64,000 bases of DNA from Paenalcaligenes niemegkensis (GTDB taxonomy: Bacteria; Pseudomonadota; Gammaproteobacteria; Burkholderiales; Burkholderiaceae_B). Under the pieces are notes generated by a model. The model worked only from the letters and a program-made list of their open reading frames with translations, was not told where the DNA came from and made no database searches. Numbering within the stretch: the stretch's first letter is position 1; the number at the start of each line of letters is the position of its first letter. The stretch is from contig NZ_JAKGCT010000001.1 of NCBI RefSeq assembly GCF_022230885.1, positions 294,053 to 358,052 on the forward strand, given 5' to 3'. Below are positions 39,050 through 48,369 of the stretch, one piece after another. The position numbers and the translations under genes were made by a program.

Positions 39050-39810
39050 CTAAGAGGCTGTTGAGGACAGCTCTCGCCATGGGGTCCGAGCCGCTACTGC
39101 CCCTGAACCGATGCAGCACCCGCTGCCAAACAGAGTAAAGAGGCGTGATGAAGTGTACTGCCAGTAGTGAGTACATCGTCAACCACTAAAACATGTGTGC
39201 CTGGCTTAATCGCTTTGCATGCCCATGCGCCGAAGTCTGCCTCCAGACGAGCCTCGCGACCGCGATGTTTTTGTGCCTCTGCTGATTGATTCCCTCGCCA
39301 GTAAAGCTGGCTCGCTTTGTAAGGCCGGTCTAGACGCTTGCCAAGATACCGGGCCAGCTCGCCCGCAGGGTTGAAGCCCCTGTCTCTTAGTGCCGTTTGA
39401 CGCGAAGGAATGCTTAGCACCCACAGCTTGGCAGGCACTGGCTGCCAGTTCTGATGCACCTGTTCGTAGATGGCTTCACCCAGCACACCTGCAAGGGCGA
39501 GGCGTCGTTTACGCTTATATAAATGTAGCAGCAGGTCGGCTGGCGACGTATAGTCGAAAGCAACATGGACACGCTCATAAGCTGGCTGACGGCCCAGACA
39601 ATCAATACATTCCCCTTGCGCAGTCAGCTGCAGGGCGCAGCACGCGCACCGTCTCCCCCGCTGCCTTTGTTCTTGGAGTTCTGCCTGGCAATGGCCGCAC
39701 AAAGCCCCATTATGAGCAGGCGTCGAACATAATGGACACGCATTCGTGATCGATATATCTAAACGCCGTAATCGGCCCAAAAATTCGCTTAGCTGCTTTC
39801 GATACGCCAT
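39050..39810 (-). CDS. comF: ComF-family phosphoribosyltransferase-like protein, frameshifted near its end
   Basis: An N-terminal Cys4 zinc-ribbon region (CPLCSTPAHNGALCGHC, CACC) is followed by a PRTase-fold domain with the PRPP loop VLVVDDVLTTGSTLHHA near residue 212. ComF supports uptake of transforming DNA in competent species and is widely kept elsewhere. The uninterrupted frame stops at 39094. Adding one base to the C run 39100-39103 gives SVQGAVAARTPWRELSS and a stop at 39050, restoring the usual ART C-terminus. The effect is minor and the product may still work if the shift is real. Confidence 0.85.
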
Positions 39811-39885
39811 AATAGTTACTCAATGGAAATCAAAGCCTGAATCTAACCCCGTTTAAGCGTTACTGCGCTTATATACTGCGCCACT

Positions 39886-40797
39886 ATGTCACATACCCCA
39901 TCCCTGCCTATCAATTCGCAACACGTTCTCCTGCAGTTCAATCGTCGTGCGCCTTTAGATAACGCACAGTTTTTGTACGGTGAAATTGCCCAACGCATGT
40001 TGGCTCGCCTTAGCTACATACGGATAGATGCCCAGAATATACTGGATGCAGGGTGCGGCGCAGGCCATGCCCTGGATCCGCTGCGTTCTCGATATCCCGA
40101 CATGGACTATGTAGGCGTAGACCACAGCCCCGGGTTGCTCAGGGTTGCAAACGAGCGATACGGCAAGAAACCCAGCCTCTGGGAGCGTTTACGCAATCAG
40201 CCCACCAAGCCAGCCACTTTTGTTCAGGCTGATCTCGCTCACACCGGCCTTGGCGCCGAGAGTCAGAATTTGGTCTGGTCTAATATGGCGCTGCACTGGC
40301 ACCCGGATCCGGAGCTCGTCTTTAACGAGTGGCGTCGCCTATTGCGTGCTAATGGACTTGCTATGTTTTCTGCACTGGGCCCCGGCTCCTTTATAGAGCT
40401 GCGTAATGCCCTGAGCAGCGCCAATAGCCAAACTCAGACCCTGTCATTCGTAGACATGCATGATTATGGCGACCAGCTTCTGCAGAATGGTTTTACTGAT
40501 CCCGTCATGGATCAGGAAACTATTACCCTTACCTACAAAACTGCCGAGCAGTTGCTTAAAGAGGTTGCCATTTTAGGCGGGAATGCCAGTACCTTGCGCC
40601 GCTCGTCCCTGACCACCAAAGCCTGGCGTGACCGTCTCATTCAGGCACTGAATGCCCAGCGGCACATGGATGGCACTATCCACTTAACCCTGGAGATCGC
40701 CTATGGCCACGCCTGGCGCGCCACGATGACGCGCAATCAGGCTAGCGGTGAAATCAGTATTCCCATCTCGTCGATTACCCGAAAGCCGTCCTCCTGA
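39886..40797 (+). CDS. BioC-like class I SAM methyltransferase
   Basis: A 303-residue protein. SAM motif I ILDAGCGAGHALDPL is near residue 54, motif II near DYVGVDHSPG, and LVWSNMALHWHPDPELVFNEWRRLLRANGLAMFSALGPGSF near 128 closely resembles BioC. BioC methylates malonyl-ACP to begin pimelate/biotin synthesis. The position divergent to comF fits, but other bio genes are absent here. The N-terminal 40 residues are BioC-like (LQFNRRA). Confidence 0.8.
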   Translation: MSHTPSLPINSQHVLLQFNRRAPLDNAQFLYGEIAQRMLARLSYIRIDAQNILDAGCGAGHALDPLRSRYPDMDYVGVDHSPGLLRVANERYGKKPSLWERLRNQPTKPATFVQADLAHTGLGAESQNLVWSNMALHWHPDPELVFNEWRRLLRANGLAMFSALGPGSFIELRNALSSANSQTQTLSFVDMHDYGDQLLQNGFTDPVMDQETITLTYKTAEQLLKEVAILGGNASTLRRSSLTTKAWRDRLIQALNAQRHMDGTIHLTLEIAYGHAWRATMTRNQASGEISIPISSITRKPSS

Positions 40798-40977
40798 AAT
40801 TTCTTGGTCCGCCACGAGTGCCTGCATGAATAAGCTCCCTGCTACCGCAGCCAATATGCGATGTATCAATAACGTACTCATCGTTATAGGCCCCCTTTTA
40901 CAATCCGAACCATTTTTTAAAACAAACTCTTAATAACATTCCCCCTTCACATCAAAAATCACACTTAGGATTCAACA

Positions 40978-41331
40978 ATGAGCGATATCAGCCGTACCGC
41001 TGGAAATACCCGCATGAGTGAAGCCGTCATTTACAACGGCATAGCCTATTTGTCTGGTGTGCTCTCCAGCGACTTGTCCGACGACATCCAGGTACAAACT
41101 AAAAATGTCCTCGGCAAGCTGGATGAAATTCTTGCAAGAGCAGGCACCGATAAAACGCGTCTGCTAACCGCCCAGATCTGGCTCAAGAATATTGATCGCG
41201 ACTTTGCCGGCATGAACGAAGTCTGGATTAACTGGGCTGACCCGCATGGGCTTCCTGCCCGTGCCACTGGCGAAGTATTAATGGCGTCGCCCGACTACCT
41301 GATCGAAATCGTACTGACAGCGGCGGTATAA
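40978..41331 (+). CDS. RidA-family enamine/imine deaminase-like protein
   Basis: A 117-residue YjgF/YER057c/UK114 protein. TRMSEAVIYNGIAYLSGVLS starts the fold, and LPARATGEVLMASPDYLIEIVLTAAV closes it. The canonical RidA arginine (R105 in E. coli) is in LPARATGEV-type context here. Such proteins hydrolyse reactive 2-aminoacrylate, or belong to the RidA-like paralogues. It stands alone before a strong terminator. Confidence 0.85.
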   Translation: MSDISRTAGNTRMSEAVIYNGIAYLSGVLSSDLSDDIQVQTKNVLGKLDEILARAGTDKTRLLTAQIWLKNIDRDFAGMNEVWINWADPHGLPARATGEVLMASPDYLIEIVLTAAV

Positions 41332-41390
41332 AAACGTCTTGACCTTGGCCTAAAAGGTCCTGAAGGCGAATCTACAACTCACCTATAAAC

Positions 41391-41429
41391 AAAGGCCTAT
41401 TGCCACTTCTGGTGGCAATAGGCCTTTTA
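41391..41429 (+). terminator. Strong terminator after ridA-like gene
   Basis: GGCCTATTGCCAC and GTGGCAATAGGCC pair perfectly around a short loop, flanked by AAA and followed by TTTTAT. It lies 60 bases beyond the stop. The A-tract on the other side makes it potentially bidirectional. Confidence 0.92.
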
Positions 41430-41626
41430 TCATCCGGACTGCATAAAGCAATTCCGAAAAGCCGTCCTGCAGCAGCGTACATGAGGATCCGCGGGCAATT
41501 TCGGCGACAAGCTCATGATCTACCCATAAGGCGGTTCTTTGAGATACCATTCAAAACACAGACAATTTACGTTCATCATCTCGTGTCGCCTTGGTGGCAT
41601 ACGACAACTATAAGAAAGGTATCTCT

Positions 41627-42403
41627 ATGAAACCCATACTTCGAATTTGTGCAGGTTTAGCCGCTGCATTCGCGGTTGCCGCGACGGCCCAGGCCGGCCC
41701 CCGTCTAGACCGCATCATGGAAAGTAAGGTCATCCGCGTCGGCACACCAGGTGACTACCGTCCTTTTGCCATTAAAACAGAACAAGGCGGCTACGAAGGC
41801 CATGACATCGACGTCATCGAGTCCATCGCTAGCCAGCTGGGCGTCAAAGTTGAGTATGTACAAAGCTCGTGGCCTGACTTGCTTGATGATTTGACGGCCG
41901 ATAAGTTTGATGTTGCTGTGGGCGGAATTACACGCACTGCTGCACGCATTGCCAAGGTAGAAATGCTGCCTGGCTACGCCCCCTTTGGCAAGGTCGCATT
42001 GGTACGCAAAGATGAAGCATCCAAATATAACTCCGTCGACGATTTGAATCAGTCCGCTGTGCATGTCATCAAAAACCCTGGCGGTACGAACGAAATGTTC
42101 GTTCTTGAAAACCTTAAGCAGGCCCAAGTCAGCACACACGAAAAAAATGCTGAAATTCCGGCACTGATCGCTGAAGGCAAAGGTGATGTCATGATTACCG
42201 AAACGTACGAAGCTCTGCATTACAGCAAGGCAGACCCCAGGCTCGCTGCCCGCTTCATCGACGAACCCCTGACACCCAAAAGCTATCTGGGCTTCATGCT
42301 GCCTGTAGACGATGCTGACTATCTGCGCGTCATGCAGTTCTCTTGGGATCTGGCAGATGAGCGTGATGTGCTGGATGCAGCAGAAGACCGCTGGCTAAAC
42401 TGA
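41627..42403 (+). CDS. PheC-like periplasmic cyclohexadienyl dehydratase / solute-binding protein
   Basis: This 258-residue protein starts at ATG 41627, eight bases after AAAGG. A Sec signal peptide (LAAAFAVAATAQAG) is followed by a type 2 periplasmic-binding fold. GTPGDYRPFAIKTEQGGYEGHDIDV, GGITRTAARI and IKNPGGTNEMFVLENLKQA match Pseudomonas PheC. PheC is an exported cyclohexadienyl dehydratase that converts prephenate or arogenate to phenylpyruvate or phenylalanine. No permease or ATPase gene is adjacent and terminators flank it, which supports an enzyme rather than an ABC binding protein. Confidence 0.8.
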   Translation: MKPILRICAGLAAAFAVAATAQAGPRLDRIMESKVIRVGTPGDYRPFAIKTEQGGYEGHDIDVIESIASQLGVKVEYVQSSWPDLLDDLTADKFDVAVGGITRTAARIAKVEMLPGYAPFGKVALVRKDEASKYNSVDDLNQSAVHVIKNPGGTNEMFVLENLKQAQVSTHEKNAEIPALIAEGKGDVMITETYEALHYSKADPRLAARFIDEPLTPKSYLGFMLPVDDADYLRVMQFSWDLADERDVLDAAEDRWLN

Positions 42404-42438
42404 ATCATTGATTTCACATCATCGTGACTAAATAAAAA

Positions 42439-42520
42439 AGGCACTCGCCCCGGTGTAAAAAACACCAAGGAAGGTGCCTGAAAAAACAAGGGGTACAGCT
42501 GTTTAGCCGTACCCCTTTTA
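42439..42520. terminator. Two tandem hairpins between the PheC-like gene and plrR
   Basis: The first hairpin is AGGCAC...GTGCCT (42439-42479), containing an inner GGTGT/ACACC stem, followed by an A-tract. The second is AAGGGGTAC/GTACCCCTT (42488-42517), followed by TTTTA. The gene pair is convergent, so these probably end transcription from both sides. Confidence 0.8.
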
Positions 42521-42601
42521 ATTTGCTCTGCCGATGCCAGCGGCTGTGTTCGCACCCGCCTGGAGGCAAGGTAGTTCGCAGGCCACCGAACAGGCAGCTA
42601 T

Positions 42602-43312
42602 TTATTGGTTACTGTTGCGACGGCGAGCCGAAGCATCAATACCCAGTTGTTTTAGCTTGCGATACAAGTGAGTACGCTCAAGGCCAGTGCGCTCGGACAC
42701 ACGTGTCATGCTGTAGTTCTCGCGTGCCAGATGATATTCAAAATAAATACGCTCGAACTCGTCACGTGCTTCGCGCAATGGCAAATCAAGCGAGATACTG
42801 CCCAGATACGAATTATCGTGTTCTGGCTGAGCGACTGTATCACCTGCCACCGCTAACCCTGCCGTACCAACAGGAGAGCTGCCGGCAGGACCTGAAGCTG
42901 TGACTGGCGCCCCTCGTCCTGGCGGTGCTGCGACTTTAGCTGGTACAACAGTACGCTCTAGACCTGAAGCCACTGTGTGCAATAACTTTTGCATGGTGAT
43001 GGGCTTCTCAAGGAAATCTACTGCTCCGATGCGAGTAGCTTCGAGAGCGGTATCGACCGTTGCGTGCCCGCTCATCATTACTACCGGCATATCGAGCAGG
43101 CCTTGTGAGGCCCATTCTTTTAGCAGGCTTACCCCGTCGGTGTCGGGCATCCAGATATCGAGCAATACTAGATCTGGACGTGCGCGCAGACGCGCCGCGC
43201 GTGCCTGCGCAGCATTCTCTGCAATTTCTACCGTATGTCCCTCGTCGTACAAAATTTCGGACAAGAGTTCACGGATACCGATTTCATCGTCAACTACCAG
43301 AATTCTGGCCAT
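42602..43312 (-). CDS. plrR: NtrX/PlrR-type response regulator lacking the AAA+ domain
   Basis: A 236-residue protein. The receiver domain (1-120) has acidic Asp8/Asp9, phospho-acceptor Asp52 in LLDIWMPDTDG and conserved Lys in DFLEKPIT. A Pro/Gly/Ala-rich linker of about 50 residues (130-180) follows, then a Fis-type helix-turn-helix (about 190-236, NYSMTRVSERTGLERTHLYRKLKQLGI). True NtrX proteins have a sigma-54-interacting AAA+ domain of about 240 residues in between; here it is absent with no frame break. This matches Bordetella PlrR, needed for persistence in the lower respiratory tract. It lies 21 bases after its kinase gene. Confidence 0.9.
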   Translation of the reverse strand: MARILVVDDEIGIRELLSEILYDEGHTVEIAENAAQARAARLRARPDLVLLDIWMPDTDGVSLLKEWASQGLLDMPVVMMSGHATVDTALEATRIGAVDFLEKPITMQKLLHTVASGLERTVVPAKVAAPPGRGAPVTASGPAGSSPVGTAGLAVAGDTVAQPEHDNSYLGSISLDLPLREARDEFERIYFEYHLARENYSMTRVSERTGLERTHLYRKLKQLGIDASARRRNSNQ

Positions 43313-43333
43313 AAACCGTCCCTACGTGCTTTT

Positions 43334-45706
43334 TTACGCATTATCGTTGCCTTCGGCAGATTTATCCAGTGAAATACTGGATTTCGCCAGGCGCGTTAAG
43401 AGGATGGAAATGCGTGCGCCCCCTTCACGACGATTCGAAACATCAATTTTACCGCCGTGTTCCTCTATAATTTTCTTTACTATAGCAAGGCCAAGCCCCG
43501 TACCCGTAGCTTTAGTTGTGACGTAAGGCTCAAAAACTCTCGAAAGCAGCTGTTCGTCAAAACCTGGCCCATTATCTGACACCACTAATCGTACCGCATG
43601 TGGGCTCCCCTCGGCTTCATTGACCATGCAAGTAGTCTGAACATAAATGCAGGCTTCATTAATTTCTTTTTCCTGAGTCGCGGCATCGGTAGCGTTAGAG
43701 AGCAAATTATGAATAATTTGCCGTAGTTGGGTTGAGTCTCCTTCGACCAAAGGCAAGCCCGGTTCGAGCTTTACTTGCAAATTAACGCTGGAGGTTGTGT
43801 CCCGGACAACACCCTCTACTGGATCCCACCCGTATAAGGTTAGCACTTCAGAAACCAGTTCATTCAGATCAAGCGCATGCATTTGCGCAGGTGGGGTACG
43901 TGCATACTCGCGGAAGTCATCCACCATTTGCTTCAATGATCCCACTTGATTGACGATCGTATTTGTAGAGCGCATCAGCATTGCTGCATCTGCTCCCTCC
44001 AGTTTATTGGCTAATTTTAGCGCCAAACGCTCGGCAGAAAGCTGGATGGGTGTTAATGGATTTTTAATTTCATGCGCCAGGCGTCGAGCGACCTCGCCCC
44101 AAGCCACCAGTCGGTTAGCTGAAATAACCTCAGTAATGTCGTCAAATACAACCAGATAGCCATTTGAATGCTCATCAATGCGCAGTTCGGTACCACGCGC
44201 TAGCAAGGTAATTGTAGTGGACTGCATATCGTGCTCAGTGCCGAAATTAAGCTCAAACTGCTGCTGCCAAAACTGGCGCTCTGAGCCGACGGCTGAATGA
44301 GCCGAAAATGCATTACGCAAATGACGCGAAAAATCTACCGCATCGTCCGCTGTTTCCAGAGGACGGCCTTTGACGCTGCGCAAGTCCACATGCAAGATGC
44401 GTTGGGCAGCCTGATTAAACATGGTTACGCGAAAAACATCATCAAAAACCAGCACTCCCGAAGATAAACTGCTGAGTACCGACTCAAGATAGACGTTCGA
44501 ACGCTCTAGTTGCCGGCTATTGTTTTCGACCATACGGCGAGCATCGTCGAGCTGACGGGTCATGGCATTAAAAGAACGGGTAAGCTGGCCCACTTCGTCT
44601 TCAGCCGGGGGCTCAGGTATGGGACGATAATCGCCCACTCCTACAGCTTGTGTACCCGCCGCCAACGCCAATAAGGGACGAACCAGCCGGCTTGAGATAG
44701 CAATAGCAGCAGCCATGGCTGCAAATACAGCAAGGATCAGGGCAAGGGTTAGCGTGATTCCGTAGAGCTTGCGAAGCCCAACCCGCGATAACGCGAGCTC
44801 CTGGTAATCCCTAAAGCCTTGCTGAACCTGATTAGCATGCCGTGCCAGTTTTTCCGGCACGACCTGAGTCACCTGCAACCAGCGCTTATCGCCGCTTTGG
44901 CCGAACTGTCCGAGATAGGCTTCGCCACTGCTCAAGGGCAACACTACCCGCAATAGCAGCCCTGTGCTCTCCGGACGCGTAGCCGTAGCGGCATCGTCCA
45001 GTTCTGCGGACGAGTACTCTCGTGCCACGCGCAGATGATTCATAACATTTTGCGGCGGCATTTCAGGCAGTGTCACATCAAAGCGGGCTGAGGAAAAGGC
45101 AATCAAACGTCCTGAGCTGGTAAAGACCATCACATCACCTACCCCTGCCCGCTCACGCAGGTCGTTAAGTAGTGTGCCCGGCTCAGCATCGGATTCATTC
45201 AACGATCTGACCAGACTCTGACTACGCCGCTTTAAATCTGCCAACTGGGTATCAAGGGCGGCCCGCCCCAGATTCAGACCGGATTCAAGTGCTGAATCAA
45301 CCCGAACGTTAAACCATGATTCGATGGATTTAGACATGAACTGCACCGACAGCACATAAATAAGCGTGCCAGGCAAAATACCGATCAGGGTGAAATACAG
45401 CGCAAACCGCGCCGTCATACGCGCGCCAAACTGACGGCGACGGATTTGGCGCAGCAACCGGGCGCTTAGCAATAGCACCCATGACATCAGCGCAACGGCC
45501 AACACGCCATTCAGCAGCAACAGAATATCGTACTGCTGGGCGTAACGTGAAGCATTGGCGGTGGACCACACCAGCAGCCCCAACAGCGCCAGCGCGCTGA
45601 CTGAGGCAATAATTAACGCCACGCGCAGCATCCAACGTATCAAGGCTGGGGCGCGACGTCGGAAATTGAAAAGCTGAAATCTTTCCATGGGGTAGCGAGA
45701 GTCCAT
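43334..45706 (-). CDS. plrS: NtrY/PlrS-type sensor histidine kinase
   Basis: A 790-residue membrane kinase. Two N-terminal helices (about 25-85), another near 100-125, a periplasmic region and a further helix near 320 are followed by HAMP (about 338-392). A PAS domain (about 405-520, SGVLVFDDVFRVTMFNQAAQRIL), HisKA with His545 in RRLAHEIKNPLTPIQLSAERL, and HATPase (about 650-775, VSDNGPGFDEQL, TGTGLGLAIVKKIIEEHGG) complete it. It should phosphorylate the adjacent regulator. In Bordetella PlrSR responds to CO2/O2-related conditions. It overlaps the DUF4390 gene by 67 bases. Confidence 0.92.
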   Translation of the reverse strand: MDSRYPMERFQLFNFRRRAPALIRWMLRVALIIASVSALALLGLLVWSTANASRYAQQYDILLLLNGVLAVALMSWVLLLSARLLRQIRRRQFGARMTARFALYFTLIGILPGTLIYVLSVQFMSKSIESWFNVRVDSALESGLNLGRAALDTQLADLKRRSQSLVRSLNESDAEPGTLLNDLRERAGVGDVMVFTSSGRLIAFSSARFDVTLPEMPPQNVMNHLRVAREYSSAELDDAATATRPESTGLLLRVVLPLSSGEAYLGQFGQSGDKRWLQVTQVVPEKLARHANQVQQGFRDYQELALSRVGLRKLYGITLTLALILAVFAAMAAAIAISSRLVRPLLALAAGTQAVGVGDYRPIPEPPAEDEVGQLTRSFNAMTRQLDDARRMVENNSRQLERSNVYLESVLSSLSSGVLVFDDVFRVTMFNQAAQRILHVDLRSVKGRPLETADDAVDFSRHLRNAFSAHSAVGSERQFWQQQFELNFGTEHDMQSTTITLLARGTELRIDEHSNGYLVVFDDITEVISANRLVAWGEVARRLAHEIKNPLTPIQLSAERLALKLANKLEGADAAMLMRSTNTIVNQVGSLKQMVDDFREYARTPPAQMHALDLNELVSEVLTLYGWDPVEGVVRDTTSSVNLQVKLEPGLPLVEGDSTQLRQIIHNLLSNATDAATQEKEINEACIYVQTTCMVNEAEGSPHAVRLVVSDNGPGFDEQLLSRVFEPYVTTKATGTGLGLAIVKKIIEEHGGKIDVSNRREGGARISILLTRLAKSSISLDKSAEGNDNA

Positions 45707-46356
45707 GATCGGCTATTAATAGCGTCCACCTGGAACGGACGGGCCAATAGCGACGTATCGAGGCGCAGGCGAATTCGCCCGGTCAGTTCTTCGTCTTTAT
45801 CAAGGTCGTGAGCATAGGCCACCGCCCAGCTGCGAATATGGCGCAATGGAGCGAGCGCATCATTGAGGGTGCTTTCCGGAACCAGGAGTTCGCCCGTACC
45901 CACGCGCCACTGTCGCGTTAGCGCGTTGTACATGACACGCCACGTCTGGCTTTCTTTTATCACGTTTTTATCAAACCACCACCAGCGGGCCTGTTTGATT
46001 TCAACATCGGCCGTGAAATGCAAAGGGACTCCTTTGTAGGCGGCATCTTCAAGTTCCGGGCTTAGCTCAAACTCAATATCAGCATCAATATACAACTTGC
46101 CGTCACGAATAACAGGTTCGACACCTGTTACTTGTTCGTTGGCATTCTCGGAGCGAGGCGCAATACCATATACAGAAACTTCGGTTCTGCCTGCTTCGAC
46201 AGGCAAGCTTAAGGTTGAGGCATTCGGCAACAACCCCTGCTCGCCGCTAATCTGCCCACGCAGCCCCTGCGCATTGACAAGTGCGCTGCTAGCCAACATC
46301 GTCAGCATCAGCAACACTCTTAAAAGCAGCTTAAAAAGAGGGGAAGGGTTACACAT
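45640..46356 (-). CDS. DUF4390-family exported protein
   Basis: A 238-residue protein with a Sec signal peptide (LLLRVLLMLTMLASSALVNAQ) and a predicted beta-rich periplasmic domain. LYIDADIEFELSPELEDAAYKGVPLHFTADVEIKQARWWWFDKNV is the conserved core. No function is known. It is consistently found between rsmB and the NtrY-like kinase in betaproteobacteria, so it may take part in the same envelope signalling. Confidence 0.85.
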   Translation of the reverse strand: MCNPSPLFKLLLRVLLMLTMLASSALVNAQGLRGQISGEQGLLPNASTLSLPVEAGRTEVSVYGIAPRSENANEQVTGVEPVIRDGKLYIDADIEFELSPELEDAAYKGVPLHFTADVEIKQARWWWFDKNVIKESQTWRVMYNALTRQWRVGTGELLVPESTLNDALAPLRHIRSWAVAYAHDLDKDEELTGRIRLRLDTSLLARPFQVDAINSRSWTLATPWKDFSFSISDVAPQP

Positions 46357-46370
46357 CTGCAGGCAAGAAC

Positions 46371-47765
46371 TTAAGTGACTTTACGAAATAGCGCATAGAA
46401 GAAACCATCCCCTGAACTCTGGCCCGCACGATTGGGCTTAGGCAGAATTTGACCTGGCGCTTCAAGACACTGAGCATCTGGGTGTCTATAACCGAAAGCG
46501 TTGGCCTGTACGGCCCCCTCTTGAGGGAAGAGCGAACACGTAGCATATAGCATGTGTCCGCCAGGCTTTAGTGTACGCCACAAAGCATCTGTAATTTCCT
46601 GCTGCAGCGCAGCCGTAGCAAGAATATCTGACTCGCGACGCAGCCATCGTATATCGGGGTGACGCCGAACAATACCAGAGGCCGTACACGGCACATCAGC
46701 AAGAATCGCATCAAAACCTTCGCCATCCCACCACGAATCCAGATCGACTGCATCAGCGGCGACTGTCTGCACATTGTCAGACCAGAGGCCTAAACGCTGT
46801 AATGTATCGTTAACACGCGTAAGACGCTGTGGATCGGAGTCGAGGGCAAGCATCGAGACATCGGCCTGCTCAAGCAAGTGAGCCGTTTTGCCACCAGGAG
46901 CCGCGCAGGCATCCAGCACGCGCATACCGTCGGCAATGGGCAGTAAATAGCCAGCTTGCTGCGCCGAGTAATCTTGCACTGACCACCAGCCCTCGTTAAA
47001 CCCCGGCAATGAGGTCACAGGTTGTGCCTGGGCCAGAATCACTGCAGCGCCACCTGGCGACCAAGCTTGAATTCCCGTCTGCTCAAGCAACGCCAGCATA
47101 CGTTGAACACTGCAGCGACGCAGATTAACCCGCAGCGTTAAAGGACCAGGCTCGTTGGACACAGCCAAAATCTCTTCAAATTGCGTCGGATACGCCTTCT
47201 TTAACCGGCGAATCCACCATTGCGGGTGATTCCATTTGGCTTCCTGCGTATTCATCGCCACCGCCAAAAGCGCTTCCCGCTCTCGGAGGAAGCGGCGTAA
47301 AGTCCCATTTAACAAGGCCTTATAGGGACGCAACGCAATTTGGGAATCAGCGGCGCTAACGGCCTGATCGACCACAGTATGCACTGCGTAAAGCGGCACA
47401 TCGGGGCGGTCCTGAAAAAACTCAGGCCCATCCTGAGCCTGGGCAGCAGTATCCACCAATGCCAGCGACACCAACAGCAACGCGTCGAACCAGGCGCTCT
47501 GCGGTTTGCGCGGCACCATCATTTGACGTAACTGCCGGGCGAGCCCCAGGCGTCTTAGCGCATGAAAACTAACGGACTGTGACGAGGCTCGCAAGGAATC
47601 AGGCGTTGCAGCCAGACACTCGGTGAGTGATTTCCCCGATAAAACGCCCTGAATGTGGCGCGAACTGGCCAACAAGGTATCAGATAGAGAAGGAGCTAAG
47701 GTAGGCGTAGATGAGGACACTGGATGCTTGCTAAAAAGTAGGGTATTTGGTGGAAACTGTAGCAT
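46371..47765 (-). CDS. rsmB: 16S rRNA (cytosine(967)-C(5))-methyltransferase
   Basis: A 464-residue protein with an N-terminal NusB-like RNA-binding domain (about 35-175) and a C-terminal SAM methyltransferase domain. VLDACAAPGGKTAHLLEQA near residue 280, LADVPCTASGIVRRHPDIRWLRR near 350 and LYATCSLFPQEG near 413 provide the two catalytic Cys. First gene of the rsmB-DUF4390-plrS-plrR unit. The N-terminal Ser/Thr-rich 35 residues are extra, and the true start may be later. Confidence 0.93.
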   Translation of the reverse strand: MLQFPPNTLLFSKHPVSSSTPTLAPSLSDTLLASSRHIQGVLSGKSLTECLAATPDSLRASSQSVSFHALRRLGLARQLRQMMVPRKPQSAWFDALLLVSLALVDTAAQAQDGPEFFQDRPDVPLYAVHTVVDQAVSAADSQIALRPYKALLNGTLRRFLREREALLAVAMNTQEAKWNHPQWWIRRLKKAYPTQFEEILAVSNEPGPLTLRVNLRRCSVQRMLALLEQTGIQAWSPGGAAVILAQAQPVTSLPGFNEGWWSVQDYSAQQAGYLLPIADGMRVLDACAAPGGKTAHLLEQADVSMLALDSDPQRLTRVNDTLQRLGLWSDNVQTVAADAVDLDSWWDGEGFDAILADVPCTASGIVRRHPDIRWLRRESDILATAALQQEITDALWRTLKPGGHMLYATCSLFPQEGAVQANAFGYRHPDAQCLEAPGQILPKPNRAGQSSGDGFFYALFRKVT

Positions 47766-47847
47766 CTTTTACACTGAACGCAGCCGCTGCGCTCTAAAAA
47801 TTCAGCTAATGCTACGATTTACCCTACATCGACTCCTACCTATACGC

Positions 47848-48369
47848 ATGACACAATATAAACTTGACGACGTCAGCCCTACTCTTCACGAGAGCGCCTA
47901 TGTTGCTAACGAAGCGGTACTCATTGGCCGGGTGCAGCTAGACGCCAGCACCAGCGTTTGGCCCTGTGCCGTACTGCGTGGTGACAACGAACTTATACAC
48001 ATCGCAGAAGGCTCCAACGTTCAGGAGGGCGCTGTATTGCACACTGACCCTGGCTACCCCCTTAAGGTAGGTAAAAACGTCACTATCGGGCATCAGGCCA
48101 TGCTGCACGGCTGTACCATCGAAGACGGAGCCCTGATAGGCATACAAGCCGTTGTGCTAAACGGAGCTGTCATTGGCCGAAACAGTCTGGTCGGAGCGGG
48201 TGCCTTGGTTACCGAGGGCAAAGTGTTCCCTGAGCGCTCCTTAATTATCGGCTCGCCCGCCAAAGCCGTACGCACCCTCAGCGATGATGAGCTGGCTAAA
48301 CTGCACAGCAATGCCAGCAACTACCAGCAGCGCGCAGCCCACTTCAAAACGAATTTAATCAAACTATGA
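47848..48369 (+). CDS. Gamma-carbonic anhydrase family protein
   Basis: This 173-residue protein starts at ATG 47848 (MTQYKLDDVSPTLHESAYVANEAVLIG). A left-handed beta-helix of hexapeptide repeats carries the zinc His in AVLHTDPGYPL and GHQAMLHGCTIEDGALIG, as in YrdA/CaiE-type proteins. C-terminal helix typical. Most family members have weak or untested carbonic anhydrase activity. It overlaps galE by four bases. Confidence 0.9.
   Translation: MTQYKLDDVSPTLHESAYVANEAVLIGRVQLDASTSVWPCAVLRGDNELIHIAEGSNVQEGAVLHTDPGYPLKVGKNVTIGHQAMLHGCTIEDGALIGIQAVVLNGAVIGRNSLVGAGALVTEGKVFPERSLIIGSPAKAVRTLSDDELAKLHSNASNYQQRAAHFKTNLIKL

Noticed and set aside
42602..43312. Possibility that the short NtrX-like protein results from a frameshift
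   Set aside because: One continuous frame joins receiver and HTH, and the linker and the neighbouring intergenic DNA are far too short to contain a lost 240-residue AAA+ domain.
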